NCBI RefSeq assembly: GCF_022539315.1 | Contig: NC_066343.1 | Coordinates: forward strand, 42,484,466-42,548,465 | Direction: 5' to 3' | Source of the DNA: Serinus canaria | Taxonomy: Eukaryota > Chordata > Aves > Passeriformes > Fringillidae | DNA length: 64,000 nucleotides | Part shown: positions 1-11,178 of the stretch, piece after piece | Layout of the letters: each line of letters begins with the position of its first letter | Numbering within the stretch: position 1 is the first letter of the stretch | Program-made: the position numbers and the translations under genes | Notes under the pieces: model-generated | Database searches by the model: none | What the model was told of the DNA's origin: nothing | What the model saw: only the letters and a program-made list of their open reading frames with translations

Positions 1-1264
1 ATCAGGAAAAATTTGGTCCTTTTACAAAAGTTTGGCATCATTGATTGAGAATTGCATTAGTATTCTGACACCTCAGAAACACCTTTTGGGAAAATAGGTC
101 ACAGACCCCTATGTGATTGTTTACCAAAGTTTTTCTTGCCAGATACTGTACAACTGATGATGTCTGACTGTGGGATGTTGCACAATAGTCCTCAGTTTAA
201 GGAATTGCTGGGAAGGTAGATTTCATATTAACAAACCCTGCTGAAACTGGTTCAAAACAGTTGGTGCAAAGTCATATAGGAATAATAAATCATCCAACTC
301 AAATGACACTGGATGTCAGAGTGTGGAGGTAGTTAGCACTGTTAAATAGCAGCTCCATTAAATCACAGAGTGCAACTACAGAGGTTTTTGGTAACACCAA
401 TTTGAAAATGGGAATATGTTGTTAAACTGAGGTCTGGAACCTGACAGTTGGAAGAATTATGATGAAATGAGCAAAGCGGCACCCAAAAAACCCAAACAAT
501 TTGAAATTATGGGAGCTGCCACATATTTATAAACCTATGATGGAAACTAATGATTGGAAATCATAGGAGTATCATGTAGGCTTACTGAAAGAATGGCTGA
601 TACCATTTTTCTTCAGGAGAAAGGGGAAGAGACAAGCTATAGCACATGGGAGAGTCTAATGTTGGCAATACACACATCAACATAACTCAGAATACCAACT
701 GCTACTAAATCACTACCTCCTGAAATTCTTAGCAACTGGATGAGATACTTAGAGACCAAATGTAAAGAGTTATAAAGCCTGATTGTATTTGACAGTGCAT
801 ATCATAAAATGTTAAAGTAGTAATATGCTTTGGAGAAAACAGGTATGCTATTGGAGCTGAAGCTTTAGGAAGATTTGGAAATCTCGTGGAGGTCTGCTGT
901 AGTGGTTGAACCACTGTGCATAAAAGCATGCATGCTTCCAGACCTTTGGGACCTGCAGCAATTTGTGGCTGCTGGTGTTTGCAAAAGTGCATCCCTCCTC
1001 TGGGAATTCACAGCAGTCCAATGAATGTCTGGAGCTGGTTCCCTCTCCTAGGGTAGTCTCCAACATAACGTGCAGCATCCATGGGCCAGGACACCTGTGA
1101 GGAGCAACAAGACTGGTCCCTGCCTCACGGCTCCTCTCCTCAGGACCTGTGCCTTCAGGCTGCTCACTTGCCCACAGATCCTCAGGACTGCCCCAGAAGC
1201 AAAGTCTGACAGGGCTGTCCCAATACCTACCAGCTGTGCACACCACTTGGCAGCTCAGGCTAGC

Positions 1265-1301
1265 TTCCTCCTCATGTCTCCATTTCCTCCTCATGTCTCC
1301 A
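1265..1301. repeat. Exact tandem duplication of an 18-bp pyrimidine-rich unit
   Basis: The 18-bp unit at 1265-1282 (TTCCTCCTCATGTCTCCA) recurs exactly at 1284-1301, one T apart. This is a recent local duplication with no apparent coding role. Confidence 0.9.
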
Positions 1302-4300
1302 CTTCATTCTTCATGCACACAAGAAGATATACATATGTATACACATCCACAGAGAACGTGGTACTGCATGAAAGCAGAAGCATCCCGGTCCCAGCAGTCC
1401 CTTTCTCACACTTGTGTGTTTTACTTCCCTCTAAAATTCACGGCACATGTGCTCTGCTTACTTGTGGGAAATTTAAGTTTGCTGAACAGCAGATAGATAC
1501 CGTCTGGCTCTCAAGTATGTTGATTTATTAAGAGAACCCACTGATTTCTGTTCCAAGTAAAGTTTCAGCAAATTAACTCCATAGAATCTGAATTTAGTAT
1601 GCCTACATAAGAAGTTTAATTTTGGGTTTTAAAAGTTATAATCACCCGTCCAACAAAATTACAGACAGAAGGTGACTGATGAGAAAACAAATCCAGTGAA
1701 TAATTACACTTCCAGCTTCTGTTGCCAGAAAAGTCCTTTGTTTCAAAGCAGCCAGATTTTCCCCTGTCACTCCCCCAAAGTAAAACATCCATCTGGGATA
1801 AAACTGAGTACCAAATAGATTGGCAGGAGTTAAACACCAAACACAAACCCCTGGCAATTTAGGTAAATCCCACAACTGATTCATCCATTTTGAAATCTGG
1901 GACTACCTAGGCCACAGATTAAATAAAACAAAACATTTTGTTTTAACAATCTTTATTAAATTGTTTCAGGCCTTTTAGAAGGGACAGAAATTACTCACAG
2001 ATGGAGCAATTTTGCAGAAGTAGATTTGGCTCTTACAGTTTGCAGGCAAGCTCACACAGGCCACAGAATGGAGCTGGTTCCATTCTAAAGGCACCTAAAC
2101 CACAAATCCTTTGTTTACTGTGTTAACTCTTACACTGACCCAAATGACTTTCAACCCTGCATGTGTCTGTTCCAAGCTTACTACCCACAGCTAGCATTCC
2201 TCCCCAAAATGTCCCTCCAGCAAGGTGCAGCCTCTGCCAGACTACGATTTCTGCCAGTCCCAAACCTTTTTGCATTGGTGCATCTGTACTTTGATACAAT
2301 AAAGCAAACAGCCTGCACGCAAAGAATAAGATTTGAAAGAGTAAATTTCCATGGAAACCATGAAGCATCAATGCTCATATTAGCAAAGGCTACACAGATC
2401 TCTGATACACATGTAGGGCATCTACGAGTAATGAGACCCAGCCCTCTGTGCCTGAACACCACTGTTGGTGCTGCTTAACCCTACAAGTTCTTGCTCCACT
2501 TGAGGAATGAGAATGTCCCCTTAAAGGGAAAAGAAAAAGAAATTTGTCCAAAACATGTGAATTAGCCATTTGGCCTTCTTTTGCTGGGAGGAATTTCTCG
2601 TCTTTCACTTGACCAAAATTTCAGCTCACAGCCACCCTCTTCCCCAAATCATGCAAAATTGCCATTTGACATGATATTCTGTCCATTCACTGTTTTTCCA
2701 AGAAGGTTTGACAGGAAACATATTGCTGGAAAAAAAATAAAAATCATACTGTCATAGGCTGGCCTGTTGTGTTCAGTAGATGCATGGAAAGCAGCCACAC
2801 TGTTCTGAAATAGCTGTGTTCCACCACGTTCATTTCCAGGCCTGTTCTTCCTAAAGAAATGACAGAAGTGCGCATTACAAAAGGTGAGAAAACTTCAAGA
2901 AGGAGCTAAAGCTTTCATCTCAAGACATCCTGCAGTAGATCTGAACATGTTCTTTCAGGTTTTAGGTTGTTCTTCTCTTGCTCTATGCCAGCAAGATGAC
3001 TCAAAGAAATCTTTTGTTCAGCAAGGGTTGTCAATCATTTGCACTACGTGTTTAGAGAGAGAGGACAGGTTTAATGGACTTTCATTACCTGGGCTCTGCT
3101 GCAGCAGTTCCCAGGTGCATGGGGAGTACCACAAGGCACCACTTTGCTTTCTTGCCTCCCTGTTGCCTACAGGCACAGTATACAGAAGCAGACTTCTTTC
3201 TCCTTTTACAAGTGAAGACAATGCCCTTACACTAAGCATTTGTGTCTCAAACTCTCTACACAGCCCATACTAAGAAAAGCTGCTGTTTCAAACCCTAAGA
3301 CAGAGCCTGTGTGCAAAAAGTTGCCATTTGGTTTTGTGAAGAGTATCATGTTTCTCATACTTTGTTGAAAAGCTTGTCCTTGTAGCATCAGCTGTAATAA
3401 CATCACTGACAAAAAGTCTGTAAAGTCACTCTCCTTTTACCCACTTGGGAGTAGTCAACCTTAGTTCAGCAACAACTTTGATTAGACCCACTTACCCTTT
3501 CTCAGAAGACCCAAAATTTAGCTAAACTGATGGATCTAATGCTGTTATTGTCAAGTATCAAGTTTAAAACTGTTCACTTCCCTGCCAAAACATTACATAG
3601 TCAATGGCATACCTGCTTCTTACAAGTACGGACTTCCACCTGCAGAAACTATCATGGATGTGTGTGATAAAGGCTTCATAAAACATGTTTATCCTACTTT
3701 CCCTAGCTTGTGCTGAGAAATACGAATCTGGAGTACCAAGATTATAAGGGAATCAATGTGCATTTTATATTACACTTATAATGCTTGGCTTCATTTTAAC
3801 TTGTGTGTAAACGTTAAGTCTCCTTTGACCTGGGGCATGGTGCATATCATTTACTATTATATGACAAGAGATCATTAAAAGGCTACTCTTTCCCAATGAT
3901 TACAGAAATCAGTAAGGATGTTTACTCATTCTTGGCATTAAGATGGAGCTAAATTGAATACCTTTTCCACTTATATGTAAATTTCATATATCTTAAACAC
4001 AGCTTAGGAAATAAACCAAGATGCCTCAAGCCAGTGAATATCAATGAGACAGACCAAAACTGCCTGAAAGCAGTAGTAAAACAAGTTTGGAGCAGCACCT
4101 TCTCAGATCTTTTGGCAAAAAATACTTATCACTGGAGACTGCATTCAAGGTAGCACTGGCTATTTGGTATTTGGAGGGAGACTTTTAGATTCTGCAGGAA
4201 CTGATGCTGGTGGTCCAGCTGCAGAGAGTTGCCAAAGTCAACATCTCTTAGATGTGACATAGAACAGAGGTTCTTAGCACTAAAGATCACATATCTGGGA

Positions 4301-6407
4301 GAAAAATAACCCAACAAAGCCAGATTAAGTAATTGTATCTGTCTTCTTTAATTGTTCTTAATGTAATGAACATATTACAGTGACCTTTAGAATGTCTAAT
4401 GGGTGATGCATTTAAGCTTTTTGAATATTTAAGCCACCTTCAAATTATGTTTCACTTGTTTATTTCTACCTTAGTCTGTGCACTAGACTGCATCATAGCC
4501 AAGAAAACAACCCAACTACTACATACAGATAGTTCCAGATCTCATTTTTGTATTTTGTCTTAAATCTCAACTATAGGGAAAATTCTCTGCAGGTTCTCTT
4601 GGACTACTGGGTTTGTTTGGTCTGTTTTTCTAATTCTTAAAAAAAGCTACTACAGTAAATATAAAAGGTCACTGCTCTTTATTTGTGATCAGAATCATTC
4701 TACACAATACAGGTTTGTAAGCTTCAGAAATTTAAATAGATTTTGGGTGCATTTCTCCAGAAATCTCTTAATGAATGAAGGAAGATTGCACACACTTCAA
4801 TTATTAAAATGGTGACAAAGTCTTCCATTTTAAAAAAAATGTGTGTCTTCTAAAAATTTCTCAAATAATCAATTTATTTTGGTTCCAACTTCTATTTTAT
4901 ATTCTGGTTCCAGATCCCACTGTTTGTTTGACAGGTCTGTTTTTTTTCTTTTCATGGCACTAATTCCTTTGTGCTGCTTTAAATCATTCTTTCACCTTAC
5001 TCTAAAATTCAATATAGCCCAATTCAGTGCTTTGACCACTGTACTAAATACAAAGCCCACTATGTCAGCTGTTCTTTGAAATATTTTTGTTCCTTTTGCA
5101 ACCATAGCAAATTCTGAAATTCTGTCGATGGATGGGGTCTCTTGTCTACTGACCAGGGCATGCATTAGTCCATGATACAAGCACTTTCAGTGCATGTGTG
5201 CAGGACTCTTTAACTGAGCAATACTAATTGGTGCTACGTATGCAAGGACCTAACAATGTAAGAGGGAAATGACTCATTAATTTCTTTTCTTTTCATAGGC
5301 AATGTCAAGGGGTTAGCATTGACTTCAGTCATAAAAAGATTTTCTTATCTCTTTCATTTTGCTTCCTCTGTACTCCAACTCTATGCATAGTTAAGCATAG
5401 CTCATAAATTCTCAGTTTCAAACCCCACTACTTGAGGACAATTTTGAGTTCATATTTACTTCCCTGAAAGAAATCCAAAAGAGTGTAATAATTTACCTGA
5501 TAACTTGATTACTGCAGAGATGAAGACAAATAACTTGTAATTCACTGAGTGCAAGGATTATGAGAATATAAGTATAGAGAAATGGTAGAAAAAAGGAATT
5601 TCTGTGTGATGATACAGCAACAATGACAATTTAGTTTGTGAGAGGAATATGGTCAGAGGAGACCTTCCCTTCCTCTGGCCAGCTCTTTCTGGCCAATGGC
5701 CTAGTCATAAATATATTCTGTGAGAAACCAAGAATTGTAACTAGTATTAAGTTTGACCTCTGCTCCTGAGGCACTCCTCAGTATTAGAAGTCACTGGGAA
5801 CTGAGGCTTTAAGCAATGTGACACGCAGAACTGCTGGGCAATTGGCAAGGATGCTGGAGTTCATCCACCAAACCAACATTAGTTCCTAACTCTGCTGACT
5901 TGCCACCTTGCAGGTGTTCTTACACAGATTATAGTGAAATAAACATTCTTGTTGATTTCAGGTCAGCTCACTGGGGTTACATTAGATACAAGGCACTTCA
6001 GAGGAGCAATTTATCCCATCTGAAAGAGAATATAATGTGAAAGCTACAGAAACGTTGCTCCATACTGCTGTGTTTTTTCAGAATTACCCTGTAATTAAAA
6101 ATAATCATCTGTGTATAATATACCCAGATTCTTTTAGTGGAATTCAATAATGATATCCCACAGAGTATTTTCTTCTTTTATAGCACTAACCATTAGGCTG
6201 TTGTGGCTCTGCTCTGAGATGGTCCTCTCAAGCCTAGGTAAAGAGATTTATACTTTCATTGAATTAGACTGTCCTTTAAGGAGACTGGCATGTTATAGTC
6301 ACAACATTTACAATTGCCTTATGTCTAACTAGTAATTTAAATATTATATTTAAAAACCCATGTTATTCAGTGTTCTGAAAACATGGCCAAAAATCTTTTG
6401 TGTTTGA

Positions 6408-6452
6408 AGTTTATATATTCTCAGTTTATATATTCTCAGTTTATATATTCTT
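6408..6452. repeat. Three-copy 15-bp minisatellite
   Basis: The unit AGTTTATATATTCTC is present at 6408-6422 and 6423-6437. A third copy at 6438-6452 differs only in its last base. The near identity suggests recent slippage or expansion. Confidence 0.92.
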
Positions 6453-6629
6453 GTCACTTTATTCACTAGCAAAAACTGGTATTTAAAAAAAAGCAGTCAG
6501 CTTTAGCCTGTGCTTGCCATGGGGCTGAGTTGCCTGGCTGTGTATTAGAGTCCCATTGTAACTATAGAGTACAAACGTACAGTCCCCAGATTTCTCACCT
6601 TATTTATTTCTAAAGACAAACGAATAAAA

Positions 6630-6735
6630 TAGACTAAAAAAAACACAATAAAACACCCAAACCAACAACCAAAGAAACAAACAAACAAACAAAAAAAAAA
6701 AAACAAACCCAAACAACCCAACTGGAAACAAACAA
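6630..6735. repeat. A-rich (AAAC)n low-complexity tract
   Basis: Runs of A interrupted by single C bases, including several AAAC units and a 13-A run around 6690-6703. The reverse strand gives an artefactual frame rich in Phe, Cys and Gly. It could be the tail of an old retrotransposed element on the + strand, but no body is recognisable upstream. Confidence 0.8.
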
Positions 6736-7410
6736 AAAACCTCCTCAAAAACTCTCAAAGCCTTTTAAATTAGTTATTTATTATTAAATGTATGTTTTCA
6801 TTACAATTGATTGTGATATATAATAATAGTACCAAGGCTATTTCAAAACAGATGTGGTAGCAAGTAATATTTAACCCACTGCAAGCTAAACAGAAATCTC
6901 AGATGATCTTTGAGGCTTAATAGAAAGCAAATATTAACAGTTGAAGGTAAAGCACATATTTTGCATCTTTTACAGTTAAATCTCAAAGTCAGGCTAGTTG
7001 GTGTTATGACAGCAAACTACAATAGTTACAGAGTGATACCAGTCTACATGCCATTTTAGCTTGTGGTATTGACTCTAGTGAAAAATACGAACCATTGTGT
7101 ATATGCTCATATTTTGTTCCCCAATATCCTGAGTGCCAATAAGTAACACACCTAACTTATGGCACTTGTGGCATTTTGCTTTCTGTATATTAACCTTAGA
7201 TGTCCTCTTTATTACTGGCTACTGGAAACTTGTTGCTGCAGGTAATTTAAAGAAGTTGGAATAATTTTGCTCAAAATATTCCTCAAGAACATATTACTCA
7301 GGTAATATAAACAGTTTCTGCTCTTTAAACACTACGGTTTAGATGCAGTGTGTTTGCTCACTAACAATTAAATTATTCAACATACCAATAATGAAGACCA
7401 TATCCATGTG

Positions 7411-7700
7411 TTCCAGTTTTTGTCTGGGATAGAGTTATCTATAAGGGCTGTCTTTCAAATTTGTGTTGGAAACAGTGTTGATGACACAGGGATGCTTTCA
7501 TTACTGCTGAACAGGGCCGAAGCAGGGTCAGGCCTTTTCTGCTCCTCACAGCCCCCAGCCAGTGTGTGGGATGGGGATACACAAGGAGCTGGGAGAGGAC
7601 ACAGCTGGGACAGCTGGCCCCAAATGACCAAAGGGATATTCCAGACCATATGGCATCATGCTCAGCACATAGAGCAGGGGGAAGGAGAAGGAAGGATTCC
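7411..7700 (+). mobile_element. Endogenous retrovirus LTR fragment, sense orientation
   Basis: The segment resembles the 5' two-thirds of a widespread avian ERV LTR. Landmarks in order are a GGGATAGAGTT start motif, an ACAGTGTTGATGACACAGGG block, a GACACAGCTGGGACAGCTGG block, an AAAGGGATATTCCAGACCAT block and a degenerate TATA-like stretch near 7665-7675. The same blocks occur in the same order on the opposite strand at 8650-8939, which supports common origin. The 3' third (R/U5) is not recognisable, so the copy is truncated or diverged. The family assignment rests on remembered consensus patterns. Confidence 0.72.
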
Positions 7701-8368
7701 TCACCCACAGCTACCATCCTTTCAGGAGCAAACTGCTCCAACATAACCTTACCCTTGGCTAAATACTGCCTCATGGGGCATACTTTCTCTCCCTGGCTAC
7801 ACACATTGAGGTGCTCCATCATGACCTCATGCACCCTTCACGGTGTTCTTGCTGCAGCATGGATTAACCCCTGGGCCACAGTCCTCTCAAAGGTGGTACA
7901 CACATAACCATGGCCACAGATGCTTCAGGATGTACATACTGTGGCACCGGCATATCCATGGCCACAGATGCTTTGGGGTGCCCTGCTCCCTCCTATGTGT
8001 GTGTACATACTCACAGGTCACAGCTGATTTGCAGTGGAGCTCCTGCCGGCCCAGTACAGTAGCGCAGAATGAGCAGAGATGCCCTGGCCATCTGCCAGCC
8101 CACGCACATCACCACGGCTGTTATCAGAATCCCAGGTCCAGCAGAATAACATGATCAGCAGCACAGCCCTATGGCAAGCAGTGAAAAGCAGCCACTGACA
8201 AGCACCAGGCTCTAATACACAGCCAGGCAACTCAGCCCCATGGCAAGCACAGGAGCCTGTTGATTAATAGCTACGCAGCAAAACTGCTAAAAATTCAATC
8301 TAGCATTTTCCAATCAAACATTACCTTGCATCCTTTAATACTCATGCTGGGTGACAAAACGACTATGC
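7701..8368 (-). mobile_element. Probable degraded ERV internal segment between two inverted LTRs
   Basis: Sequence of higher GC than its surroundings, trapped between a sense LTR fragment and an antisense LTR. It has no intact gag, pol or env frame. It contains an 18-bp direct repeat, CCATGGCCACAGATGCTT, at 7908-7925 and 7956-7973 (48-bp period). Read on the minus strand, a few bases past the LTR end at 8369, a stretch near 8340-8360 loosely resembles a decayed tRNA-type primer-binding site; this is weak. I infer a short remnant of the internal region belonging to the minus-strand LTR. Confidence 0.45.
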
Positions 8369-8939
8369 TGGTTTAACCCCAGCCATCAACTAGGCCCCAC
8401 ACAACTACTGGCTTACTACCCTACATCAGGACTGGGGGCAGAATCAGAACTATAAAAGTGACAAAACTCATGGGTTTGCAATAGCAATGATTTAAACAAT
8501 AAAGCAGAAGCTGCACATGCAGGCAAAGCAAAACAAGGAGTTCAATTGTCACCTCCCATGGGTAGGAAAGGGCTCATCCATCCCCAAGAAAGCAGGCCTC
8601 CATCATAAGTGATGGTGACTAGGGAAAACAAGGATAATCACTAAGAATATTTCTTGCTTGTTCACCCCCCCAGCTCTATATGCTAAGCATGACACCATAT
8701 GATCTGGGATATCTTTTGGGTCAATGACATTCAGCCCTCTGAATGTTTTCCCTTCCAGCTCCTTGTGCACCCTCAGCCTTCTTGCTGGTGGGGTGAGGAA
8801 CAGTAAAGGCCTTGACTCTGTGTAATAAAACCAGTAATAAAGCATCCTTGACTTATCAACATTGTTTCCACCACAAATCCAAAATATAACCCCATCCTGG
8901 CTGTTAGAAAGAAAATTAACTATATCCCAGCTGAAACCA
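8369..8939 (-). mobile_element. Near-complete endogenous retrovirus LTR, antisense
   Basis: About 571 bp bounded by inverted terminal bases: TGGTTTAACCCC at the + strand left edge and CAGCTGAAACCA at the right edge, so the element reads TG...CA on the minus strand. On that strand it carries GGGATATAGTTAATTTTCTT near its start, then the GATAA/AAGGATGC block, a TATA-like CATATAGAGC, and an A/T-rich R/U5 portion. It matches the arrangement of a common avian ERV LTR. No clear target-site duplication is visible at its edges, consistent with later rearrangement. Confidence 0.78.
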
Positions 8940-10820
8940 GAACCAGAGTTTATATTAACTCTAAGTTGTCATCTTTTCTATCCTGTTTCACTTGTTAAAA
9001 ATGGCAAAGTGGGAAATAATTTTGATATTTCAAATGTCACCTGTTCCCAACTGCAATTAGCATTTAAAAGCTTAACATCCATTTTCATTCAAATATGCCG
9101 CCTCTGTAGTCATGGTAACTTTCTCATCAGCTTTATCTTCCAGCTTTAGAAGGTACTGCCGGGGCACTTAGAGATGTTGTTATTTAGGATTTTTCATTTG
9201 ACTCCCTCCGCCTTTCTTTTCCAGCACAAAAACCACTTCTGTGCTTGCTTTTACCAAGTCTAAGGTTTACAACAGCAACCAAACAAAAATCCTGTTCCAA
9301 ATACAAAACAAAAAATCCAAAACAAACAAAAGTTTTACTTCTTGCAGCTTCCTGGAAATAGGAATTGGTAAAGAAGAGTGGCTTATGAATTCAGATGACT
9401 TCTCACACATGATGCAGTAAATTACAGATAAGGTATTAAAAAGTATATATTCAGCAGAAATCATCATCCTGAGACTCAACAAAGGCAAGTTGTGATAATC
9501 AACAGGCCCCTCTATCAACTGTCAGCCACTAATGACCACCTCCCAATATGAAACATGAAATAAAAGTATACTGCATGAGCAGACTCTGGCCTTAAAGTGC
9601 TTTGTGTGTGTGACTCAGCTGCGGCTCTCACTAGAAATCATTGAAATTTTGGCAATAACTTTGAAACCTTTTACATCTATTCTGTGGCCACACAGTTTCT
9701 AAGTACAGTACCTGCTGTACTTTGGTGTATCCCATTTTGCCATCTCCTAAGTCTTTGGAACTTATGAGTTCTAAATTAATTAAATTAATGCCAAGGGCAA
9801 ACTAAGCAGCCCAACCAGCCCAAACAGTCCTACAAAATGCCAGTGTGGAAATATAAACACACTGTTCATGCCAGGCTTACCCTAACAGTCTTTATCTCTC
9901 ATGTGATTCCTAATAATACCTATAATGTTCGTGCATTATCACTTAAGATAAACTCTTACATTTTTGCATTCTTTGTGAAGAACCAATTAACAGTTATTTT
10001 CTGTTTGCTAAAGGATGAAATCAGAGTTCAAAATGAAGAAAGGAGAAACTGTAAGAGGTTATTATTTACCCAAAGAGACTGAGAGTTCACCTCTTACAGT
10101 AGGGCTTTTCAGAACGTGCAAAGTATGCCACTGAAAGCAGAGAGGTGTTAGTGAGCTGTATACCAAACTTTTCCCACATGTCAATGGCTGTTCTTACCCA
10201 ACCAACTCAAATATCCTTGCTCTTGTCTGGGCACTGCATCTTTCAAGGACTTCCACGTGAGGTTCTTCTTAAACTGCCCTGAACCAATCAGGGTCTTCCT
10301 GGGATGTTGGCCCGCCTACACTGGATTACTTTGGTTTATCCATGGATTACCAAATAGGTTTTTTTAACAATGGTGTAGAGGAGGAGTGCAACTGGTATTG
10401 CAAAAGAGCATCACCTGTGTACTCTAATAGATCTCCAGCATACAGCACAGGAAATTACCTATGGCAGAGCTGCAGTGTAACTGTTTCAATGTTTGTGAAT
10501 TTTGAAGCATTTGCTTAATGCAGCACAGCTTTTTGGGGAACAACTAATGTTGAAAACAGAAGATCAAAATCGAAGGGGACAGATCTGGCTAAAGAATTCT
10601 CCTGTTTTCTCTTGTGTACAGGGCATCTTTATCCTTATCTTCAGCAACTTTGAAATGCAGTTTGAAGAAATTTCTGTTCAGCAGTAAATTAATCATGACA
10701 AATAACTTAATCATGGATATGTTGTCTTCCTTAAATCAAAACCAAAATGAAGCGTCCTTATCTTTCATTGTCTGATTTCCCTTCATTTGGCATAAAGGAT
10801 ATTTTGAGCAGAAGGCCTCA
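8940..10820. other. Intergenic DNA upstream of SLC24A2
   Basis: AT-rich, unique-looking sequence between the ERV remnant and the CpG island. Open frames are short and without recognisable domains. A TTTTTAAAAG stretch at about 10822-10832, just before the island, could serve as a weak TATA-like element. No other feature is seen. Confidence 0.5.
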
Positions 10821-10974
10821 CCTTTTTAAAAGAGCCCCGCTCTTCGAGGCTTATTACCTTTGCTAGATGCGCTGAATTTTAGGTCGCTTGAAACGGCGCC
10901 AGCTAACCCAGGATGAAGGGGAAAGAGAAAAAAAAATAAATTCCTTGCCCCCTTCGCTTGGCCGGTGACCCAAC

Positions 10975-10984
10975 TCCCGTGGGA
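10975..10984. promoter_or_regulatory. EBF/OLF-1-like palindrome in the CpG island
   Basis: TCCCGTGGGA matches the palindromic TCCCNNGGGA core of early B-cell factor (EBF/Olf-1) proteins, which act in neurons and sensory cells. A neuronal or sensory exchanger gene is a plausible target. A single 10-bp match in GC-rich DNA could be chance. Confidence 0.3.
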
Positions 10985-10999
10985 GCGCGGCGGGCGGGG

Positions 11000-11178
11000 G
11001 CGGGGCGCCGCCTGCCCAGCCTGCGCTGGGCGGATCCCGCTGCCGCCGCCCGCCGCAGTCGGTGCCGCGGGGTTGTGCTCGGGCCGCCCGTCCCCGTCCC
11101 CATCCCACTCCTTGCCGAGCCCCTGCCGAGCGGCCGCGGGCCGGCGCGCAGCGCAGCGCAGCTCCGGGTGAGCGCCGG
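11000..11178 (+). other. SLC24A2: Candidate non-coding exon 1 of SLC24A2 (ends at 11167 or 11178)
   Basis: Two near-consensus splice donors lie 11 bp apart inside the CpG island, both reading CCGG|GTGAGC: one with GT at 11168-11169, the other with GT at 11179-11180. Either could splice to the acceptor before 13040. The start of the exon is unknown; the left coordinate is only a rough guess inside the GC-box cluster. The exon would be entirely 5'UTR, because the first coding ATG is in the next exon. Confidence 0.35.

Larger units (their letters stand above)
1..7410. other. Upstream intergenic DNA, no gene recognised
   Basis: AT-rich sequence with stops in all frames. The open frames present are short, lack family motifs and have no convincing splice context. 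I saw only small local repeats, which are listed separately. A somewhat GC-richer patch near 1000-1300 has overlapping frames on both strands but no recognisable protein. Conserved enhancers of the downstream gene could be present; they cannot be recognised without alignment to other birds. Confidence 0.6.

Noticed and set aside
1328..1341. 14-bp palindrome TATACATATGTATA
   Set aside because: AT-only alternating palindromes are common in AT-rich DNA.
2346..2357. TTTCCATGGAAA palindrome, also present at 33874-33885
   Set aside because: Short 12-bp dyads recurring twice in 64 kb are compatible with chance; no conserved flank.
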